Shown piece after piece: positions 5,573-9,783 of a stretch of 9,783 bases of DNA (the stretch's first letter is position 1; the number at the start of each line of letters is the position of its first letter). The notes beneath the pieces were generated by a model, which ran no database searches, was not told the origin of the DNA, and was given only the letters and a program-made list of their open reading frames with translations. A program made the translations under genes and the position numbers. Origin of the DNA: HO2-45-28 sp964574495 (GTDB lineage: Bacteria > Patescibacteriota > Minisyncoccia > HO2-45-28); the NCBI GenBank assembly GCA_964574495.1, contig CAZNNT010000024.1, positions 1 through 9,783 of the forward strand. Direction: 5' to 3'.

Positions 5573-7993
5573 ATGGATTTTTTCGGTCTCCAGCAACTTT
5601 TTTATTTATATCTCGGCTCGGCCGCGATTCTGATTTTGGGCGCGATACTCATTATTTTTATCCGCGTTTTTAAAAAACGCAAAGAGGCCGTTTTTTCTCT
5701 TGAATTCGCCCTTTACGAAATAACTCTTCCGACAGGCGAGGCGATTAAAAAAGAAAAGACCACTTTTAAGGATCTCATTTCCGTCATGGAGCAGTTTTAC
5801 GCCGGCATCGCTTCAATTCTTGATGACAATTGGATGAAGCGCTCCAGTTTCGCGCTTGAAATTGCCCTTCCGTCCGTAGGAGAAGAAACGACTTTCTTCG
5901 TGGCTGTGCCCAGAAAAAAATATCGGCTTTTTGAAAAACATCTGCAGGGACTGTATCCCCACGCCAAAATTGAAGAAAAAAAAGAGGACTATAATATTTT
6001 TAACGCCGCGGGTTCCAGCGCCGGCGGGTATTTCGGGCTTGCTCAAACGCCGCTTTTACCCATAAGGACTTACGAACATTTAGACGCCGACCCGCTTGAG
6101 GTTATCGCCAACTCTTTTGCCAAATTGAAAAAAGAAGGCGAGGGAGCGGCACTCCAAATAATAGTCAGCCGCGGGCCGAAAAAATTCACAAAACGGCTCA
6201 AAAACGCCCTTAAATCTGCCCGGGAAGGGAAAAAAATACAGATGAAAAGCGGCTTCGGAAAAGATTTTTTAAAAACCGCCGAATTTCTGCTGACGGGCGG
6301 AAATGAAAAAAAGAAAAAAGACGAAAAAATAATAGTGGACGAAGAAACCGTCAAATTACTTGAAGAAAAAATCGGCTTTCCGGTTTTTAACGTCAATATC
6401 CGGCTTATGGCTTCTGCCTCATCGGCCGATGAGGCCGAAGCCATTTTGCAAGAATTGGCGAGCGCCTTTATGCAATTTGCCGAAACACGAGGCAATAATT
6501 TCGTTTTTAAAAAAATTAAAACAAAAGAACTCGATGATTTTTCATATCGCTTTTCTTTCCGTCTGCCGGTTTCATCTCAAATGGCAACTTTAAACAGCCG
6601 GGAGCTTACAAGTATTTACCATTTTCCGTCGGCTCTCACCATAGCTCCGAAATTAAAATATCTTAAGGCCAAAGACGCGCCGGCCCCCGCCGGACTTCCG
6701 GCCGAGGGCGTTCTTTTGGGGGAAAATATTTATCGCGGCGAATCAACGCCGATAAAACTTTCCAAAGACGACAGGCGCCGGCATTTGTATATAATCGGCC
6801 AGACCGGAACGGGTAAAACCACTTTTTTGCAGAATATGGCTAAACAGGACATAGAGGCGGGGGAGGGCATAAGCATAATTGACCCTCACGGCGATATGGC
6901 CGAGACGATTCTTGGCTACATACCCGAAAACCGGCTTAATGACGTGGTTTATTTTGACCCTTCTAACACCTCGCACCCCATGGGCCTGAATTTTCTGGAA
7001 TACGATCCGGCTTACCCCGAGCAAAAAACCTTCATAGTCAACGAACTTCTGGAGATATTCCGTAAACTCTATGCCGATGTGCCCGAAGCGCTCGGTCCGA
7101 TGTTTGAGACCTACTTCAGAAACGCGACTCTTTTGGTTATGGAGGACCCGGCTTCCGGCAACACGCTTTTTGAAATAGAGCGCGTCATGTCGGACCAGGA
7201 ATTTCGCCGCCTGAAACTCTCGCGCTCAAAAAACCCGGTAGTCAACGCTTTCTGGCGCGATGTCGCGGAAAAAGCCGGCGGAGAGGCGGCCTTGGCCAAT
7301 ATGGTGCCCTACATTACTTCCAAATTTGACGCGTTTTTGTCCAACGAATTTATGAGGCCGATTCTTTTGCAGGAAAAATCGTCTCTTAAGTTTCGCGAGA
7401 TAATGGACGAGGGCAAAATTTTAATTGTTAATTTGTCCAAAGGCCGGTTGGGAGAGACCAATTCGTCGCTTCTGGGTTTGATAATCGTCGGGAAAATTAT
7501 GATGGCGGCTTTTTCCCGCGTCAACCAGCCGGAAGATAAAAGGCGCGATTTTTATATGTACCTTGATGAATTTCAAAACATAACCACGCCTTCAATCGCC
7601 ACGATTCTTTCCGAAGCCAGAAAATACCGCCTGAACCTCATTATCGCTCACCAATTTATAGGGCAATTATCCGAACCCATACGGCTCGCGGTCTTCGGCA
7701 ACGCCGGCTCAATTACGTCTTTCAGAACAGGGCCGGAAGACGCGGAATTTCTTGCCAAACAATTTGAACCGGTCTTCAGCGCGGGCGACCTTATGAATAT
7801 AGAAAATTTTAACTGCTATCTCAAAATGCTGGTGAGAGGACAGACAACCAAACCGTTTAACATCCGCATTATGCCGAAGCAGGAAGGAAATGCCGCCATC
7901 GCCGCCTCCCTGAAAGAATTATCGGCCCGTAAATACGGGCGTCCCGCGGCAGAAATAGAAGCCGAGATTAAAAAACGCTATCCTCAATTTTAA
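5573..7993 (+). CDS. Membrane-anchored TraG/VirD4-like P-loop ATPase (HerA/FtsK superfamily), 806 aa
   Basis: One N-terminal membrane helix (about 8-31) is followed by a basic stop-transfer KKRK and a large region (about 40-360) of no recognised function, which contains a lysine-rich stretch (244-252). The motor domain is clear: Walker A GQTGTGKTTFLQ (409-420), IIDPHGDMAE (435-444) as in conjugation-type ATPases, and Walker B YMYLDEFQNI (661-670) with D665 and E666, followed by IIAHQFIGQL (690-699), the sensor-like region seen in TraG/TraD/VirD4 proteins. Such motors pump DNA or protein through membrane complexes. No relaxase, VirB or pilus gene is adjacent, so the substrate is unknown and this may be a stand-alone CPR motor. 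It sits between a small helical protein and gtrA, each one base apart, with no ribosome binding site. A long DNA palindrome lies in codons 279-291. Confidence 0.85.
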   Translation: MDFFGLQQLFYLYLGSAAILILGAILIIFIRVFKKRKEAVFSLEFALYEITLPTGEAIKKEKTTFKDLISVMEQFYAGIASILDDNWMKRSSFALEIALPSVGEETTFFVAVPRKKYRLFEKHLQGLYPHAKIEEKKEDYNIFNAAGSSAGGYFGLAQTPLLPIRTYEHLDADPLEVIANSFAKLKKEGEGAALQIIVSRGPKKFTKRLKNALKSAREGKKIQMKSGFGKDFLKTAEFLLTGGNEKKKKDEKIIVDEETVKLLEEKIGFPVFNVNIRLMASASSADEAEAILQELASAFMQFAETRGNNFVFKKIKTKELDDFSYRFSFRLPVSSQMATLNSRELTSIYHFPSALTIAPKLKYLKAKDAPAPAGLPAEGVLLGENIYRGESTPIKLSKDDRRRHLYIIGQTGTGKTTFLQNMAKQDIEAGEGISIIDPHGDMAETILGYIPENRLNDVVYFDPSNTSHPMGLNFLEYDPAYPEQKTFIVNELLEIFRKLYADVPEALGPMFETYFRNATLLVMEDPASGNTLFEIERVMSDQEFRRLKLSRSKNPVVNAFWRDVAEKAGGEAALANMVPYITSKFDAFLSNEFMRPILLQEKSSLKFREIMDEGKILIVNLSKGRLGETNSSLLGLIIVGKIMMAAFSRVNQPEDKRRDFYMYLDEFQNITTPSIATILSEARKYRLNLIIAHQFIGQLSEPIRLAVFGNAGSITSFRTGPEDAEFLAKQFEPVFSAGDLMNIENFNCYLKMLVRGQTTKPFNIRIMPKQEGNAAIAASLKELSARKYGRPAAEIEAEIKKRYPQF
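6407..6444 (+). repeat. 38-bp near-perfect palindrome inside the ATPase gene
   Basis: The two 19-base halves are reverse complements at 18 of 19 positions; the only break is T6415 against C6436. The centre is ATCGGCCGAT (6421-6430). In frame it encodes MASASSADEAEA, and the opposite strand reads nearly the same peptide. It could form a cruciform in DNA or a strong hairpin in mRNA. The surrounding protein (RLMASASSADEAEAILQEL) reads as one continuous helix, so nothing indicates an inserted element. Confidence 0.8.
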
Positions 7994-7994
7994 A

Positions 7995-8426
7995 ATGAAA
8001 AAAAATTATTCATTGCTGTTTAAGCAATTCGCCAAATTCTTCGCGGTGGGCCTTCTTAATACCGCCATTGATTTCGGGGTTTTAAATCTTTTGATTTTTA
8101 TCACCGACATTACTTCAGGGATTTATTTTTCCGTTTTTAAAGCCGCGAGTTTCATTGTAGCCAGCGTAAACAGTTATATCTGGAACCGCCTATGGGTTTT
8201 TGGGTCCAGAGAAAAAAGAACCGGCAGGGAATTCGCCCAATTTCTGACCGTAAGCATTATCGGCGCGGCGCTTAACGTGGGCGCGGCCTCTTTTGTGGTA
8301 AATTACATAACGCCTCAATTCGGCTTTGGCCCCAAACTTTGGGCCAATATCGGCGCGGTCGCGGGTACAGCGGCCGGCCTAATTTGGAACTTTTTAGGGT
8401 ACAAATTCGTGGTATTTAAAGAGTAG
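7995..8426 (+). CDS. GtrA-family membrane protein (143 aa)
   Basis: A small four-helix membrane protein of the usual GtrA length. Hydrophobic segments fall at about 12-35, 43-62, 81-104 and 113-136. Family landmarks are KFFAVGLLNTAIDFGVLNLL (14-33), NSYIWNRLWVFGSRE at the end of helix 2 (59-73) and NFLGYKFVVFKE at the C-terminus (132-143); the repeated N..W/L..K/R..VF pattern after helices 2 and 4 is characteristic. GtrA-like proteins are thought to help move polyprenyl-phosphate-linked sugars across the membrane and often accompany GT39 or GT2 enzymes. This fits the two GT39-like genes upstream, although they lie on the other strand. The ATG is one base after the ATPase stop with no ribosome binding site. 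The rRNA promoter begins 19 bases after its stop, with no terminator seen. Confidence 0.9.
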   Translation: MKKNYSLLFKQFAKFFAVGLLNTAIDFGVLNLLIFITDITSGIYFSVFKAASFIVASVNSYIWNRLWVFGSREKRTGREFAQFLTVSIIGAALNVGAASFVVNYITPQFGFGPKLWANIGAVAGTAAGLIWNFLGYKFVVFKE

Positions 8427-8445
8427 ACGTTGTGGAAAGGAGGGG

Positions 8446-8473
8446 TTGACAGAGTTTGGTCAGAGAATATAAT
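8446..8473 (+). promoter_or_regulatory. rRNA operon promoter (consensus sigma-70)
   Basis: TTGACA at 8446-8451 and TATAAT at 8468-8473 are both perfect matches to the sigma-70 consensus, with a 16-base spacer. Transcription should start near 8480. No FIS-type or UP-element tract is obvious upstream; the preceding bases are purine-rich GGAAAGGAGGGG. This is the only promoter in the window with a clear -35. Confidence 0.85.
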
Positions 8474-8518
8474 GTGGTGATGAAGTAAAATAAGTTGAAA
8501 AATCAAAAAAGTTCAAGT

Positions 8519-8558
8519 ATGGCCGCGATTGTTGCTTTAGGGCAATAATCGCGGCTAT
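8519..8558 (+). other. Leader hairpin 1 (17-bp stem, 6-base loop)
   Basis: Arms 8519-8535 and 8542-8558 pair throughout, with two G-U pairs (G8521-T8556, G8531-T8546); the loop is TTTAGG. No T-run follows, so it is not a standard terminator. The boxA-like TTGCTTTA spans the 3' side of the first arm and the loop. A role in antitermination or rRNA processing is possible but unproven. Confidence 0.7.
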
Positions 8559-8636
8559 GTTTCTGAAACATTGCCGATGAACCTTGAAAATTCAATACAC
8601 ATTATACGCATGTGAGTTTTATTTTGTCTCGTTCAC

Positions 8637-8672
8637 GAATTTTGCCCACGCGAGAGTGTGGCTGCAAAATTC
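8637..8672 (+). other. Leader hairpin 2
   Basis: GAATTTTGC (8637-8645) pairs perfectly with GCAAAATTC (8664-8672). Inside it, CCAC (8646-8649) pairs with GTGG (8658-8661), leaving an 8-base loop and a two-base bulge on the 3' side. Confidence 0.65.
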
Positions 8673-8701
8673 AGTGCCCGGTCGAATGACCGGGCCAAGA
8701 G

Positions 8702-8810
<109 letters not shown>

Positions 8811-8849
8811 GATAAGGCATGCAAGTCGTACGGTCAGTGCGAAGCACTG

Positions 8850-8982
8850 GGAAATGTCTAATTAACTTAATTGACCTAATTAACCTAAACAAATCCTAAT
8901 GCCAAAACATCTAAAATTTTTAGACATTTGGTCATTAGATAATTGGGTATTAATTAGAGTAATTAGAGCAATTAGAAATTCC
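8850..8982 (+). repeat. 133-base AU-rich hairpin expansion in 16S V1 (helix 6 region), with 9-base repeats
   Basis: The insertion lies between two small GC hairpins, CAGTGC-GAA-GCACTG (8835-8849) and CAGCGC-TTC-GCGCTG (8982-8996). It folds back on itself from GGAA/TTCC (8850-8853 with 8979-8982) to an apex near 8917, with few internal loops. Its left arm is a ladder of 9-base units starting at 8857, 8866, 8875 and 8884 (TCTAATTAA, CTTAATTGA, CCTAATTAA, CCTAAACAA). Its right arm has units at 8951, 8960 and 8969 (TAATTAGAG, TAATTAGAG, CAATTAGAA). E. coli has only a few dozen bases in this region. Confidence 0.8.
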
Positions 8983-9338
8983 AGCGCTTCGCGCTGAAAG
9001 TGGCAGACGGGGTAGTAACACGTAGATACTTACCCCAGAGACGGGCATAACCCCGCGAAAGCGGGGCTAATTCCCGATAGTTCCCGTGAGGGTAAAGTCG
9101 TAAGACGCTCTGGGAAAGGTCTGCGGGCTATCAGCTTGTTGGTAGGGTAACGGCCTACCAAGGCGATGACGGCTAGGGGGAGTGAGAGCTCGTCCCCCAC
9201 CAATGGCACTGCGATACGGGCCATACCTCTACGGAGGGCTGCAGCCGAGAATATTCCACAATGGGCGAAAGCCTGATGGAGCGACGCCGCGTGCAGGATG
9301 AAGTCCTTCGGGACGTAAACTGCTTTTATGGGAGATGA

Positions 9339-9435
9339 ACCGAGCACCATTTTTGCGAATTAGTTCGTTTGTTTTTTTAATTGCAAATGCACAAAATATC
9401 CCGACAGGGGTTGAGTGGTGAAAATGGTGCTCGGT
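9339..9435 (+). other. Insertion in 16S V3 (helix 17 region) closed by a perfect 15-bp stem
   Basis: ACCGAGCACCATTTT (9339-9353) is the exact reverse complement of AAAATGGTGCTCGGT (9421-9435). The 67-base interior is AT-rich at its start. It contains a second stem-like pairing, TTGC(G)AATTA (9353-9362) with TAATTGCAA (9378-9386), and a small CCC-GACA-GGG hairpin (9400-9409). Outside it, ATGGGA (9328-9333) and TCCCAT (9443-9448) close the normal helix. The region is roughly twice the E. coli length. There is no ORF and no intron-like core. Confidence 0.75.
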
Positions 9436-9783
9436 GACAGTATCCCATGAATAAGGGCTTGCTAACCTCGTGCCAGCAGCCGCGGTAATACGAGGAGCCC
9501 AAGCGTTATCCGGATTTACTGGGCGTAAAGGGTGTGTAGGGGGTCCAATGAGTCCTCTGTTAAAAATCTCCGCTCAACGGAGAAAATGCGGAGGATACCA
9601 TAGGACTTGGAGGACGCGAGAGGCGAACGGAACTCTGGGTGTAGGAGTGAAATCCATTGATATCCAGGGGAACACCAAAGGCGAAGGCAGTTCGCTGGCG
9701 CGTTCCTGACCCTGAAACACGAAAGCGTGGGTTTCGAACGGGATTAGATACCCCGGTAGTCCACGCCCTAAACTATGATGGCT

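Noticed and set aside
6070..6495. 141-codon antisense frame in the ATPase gene
   Set aside because: It arises from the palindrome and low stop density opposite a strong gene; no start signal and no recognisable domain.
8584..8609. Second rRNA promoter (TTGAAA ... TATACG)
   Set aside because: The spacing is too short (13 bases) and the -10 is poor.
8850..8982. Group I intron or homing element in the V1 insertion
   Set aside because: Far too short, no ORF and no catalytic core; it is a simple fold-back hairpin.
9030..9350. 106-codon antisense frame within 16S rRNA
   Set aside because: It lies wholly in rRNA sequence; such frames are common artefacts.
9470..9709. 79-codon sense frame within 16S rRNA
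   Set aside because: It covers the universally conserved 530 region of 16S and is not a protein gene.

Overview
The window looks like a piece of a Patescibacteria / Candidate Phyla Radiation genome, most likely a Parcubacteria-type lineage. Three things point there. The 16S rRNA has a conserved core but enlarged variable helices and a swapped 338-region helix. The genes are packed with gaps of 1 to 18 bases. A free-standing TraG/VirD4-like ATPase sits directly behind a small acidic helical protein, an arrangement I recall from these genomes. The phylum assignment is inference, because no database search was possible.

Layout. Positions 3-1665 (+) hold the C-terminal end of a cation/Ca2+ exchanger, then rmuC, then rplU (ribosomal protein L21). 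Positions 1684-5148 (-) hold two large polytopic GT39-type glycosyltransferases in tandem, convergent with rplU. A 45-base divergent promoter region (5149-5193) separates them from a + strand three-gene block: a small acidic helical protein (5194-5571), the membrane-anchored P-loop ATPase (5573-7993) and a GtrA-family membrane protein (7995-8426). These three genes are each separated by a single base. The last part (8446-9783) is the start of an rRNA operon: a perfect-consensus sigma-70 promoter, a structured leader of about 285 bases, and roughly the first half of 16S rRNA, which runs off the window.

How the genes fit together. The GT39 enzymes and GtrA belong to lipid-linked sugar transfer: GT39 proteins use polyprenyl-phosphate sugars outside the membrane, and GtrA-type proteins are proposed to flip them. 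A surface-glycan role is therefore likely. The ATPase has no relaxase or other secretion gene beside it here. RmuC and L21 are housekeeping.

Most notable signals: (1) five protein genes on both strands have a TATAAT-like box ending 7-8 bases before the ATG and no convincing Shine-Dalgarno, which suggests leaderless mRNAs; (2) the V1 helix of 16S carries a 133-base AU-rich hairpin whose two arms are both built of 9-base repeats; (3) the V3 helix carries a second insertion closed by a perfect 15-bp stem; (4) the 16S leader contains a duplicated hairpin with a compensatory base-pair change and two interlocking helices that could mask the 16S 5' end; (5) a 38-bp near-perfect palindrome lies inside the ATPase gene.
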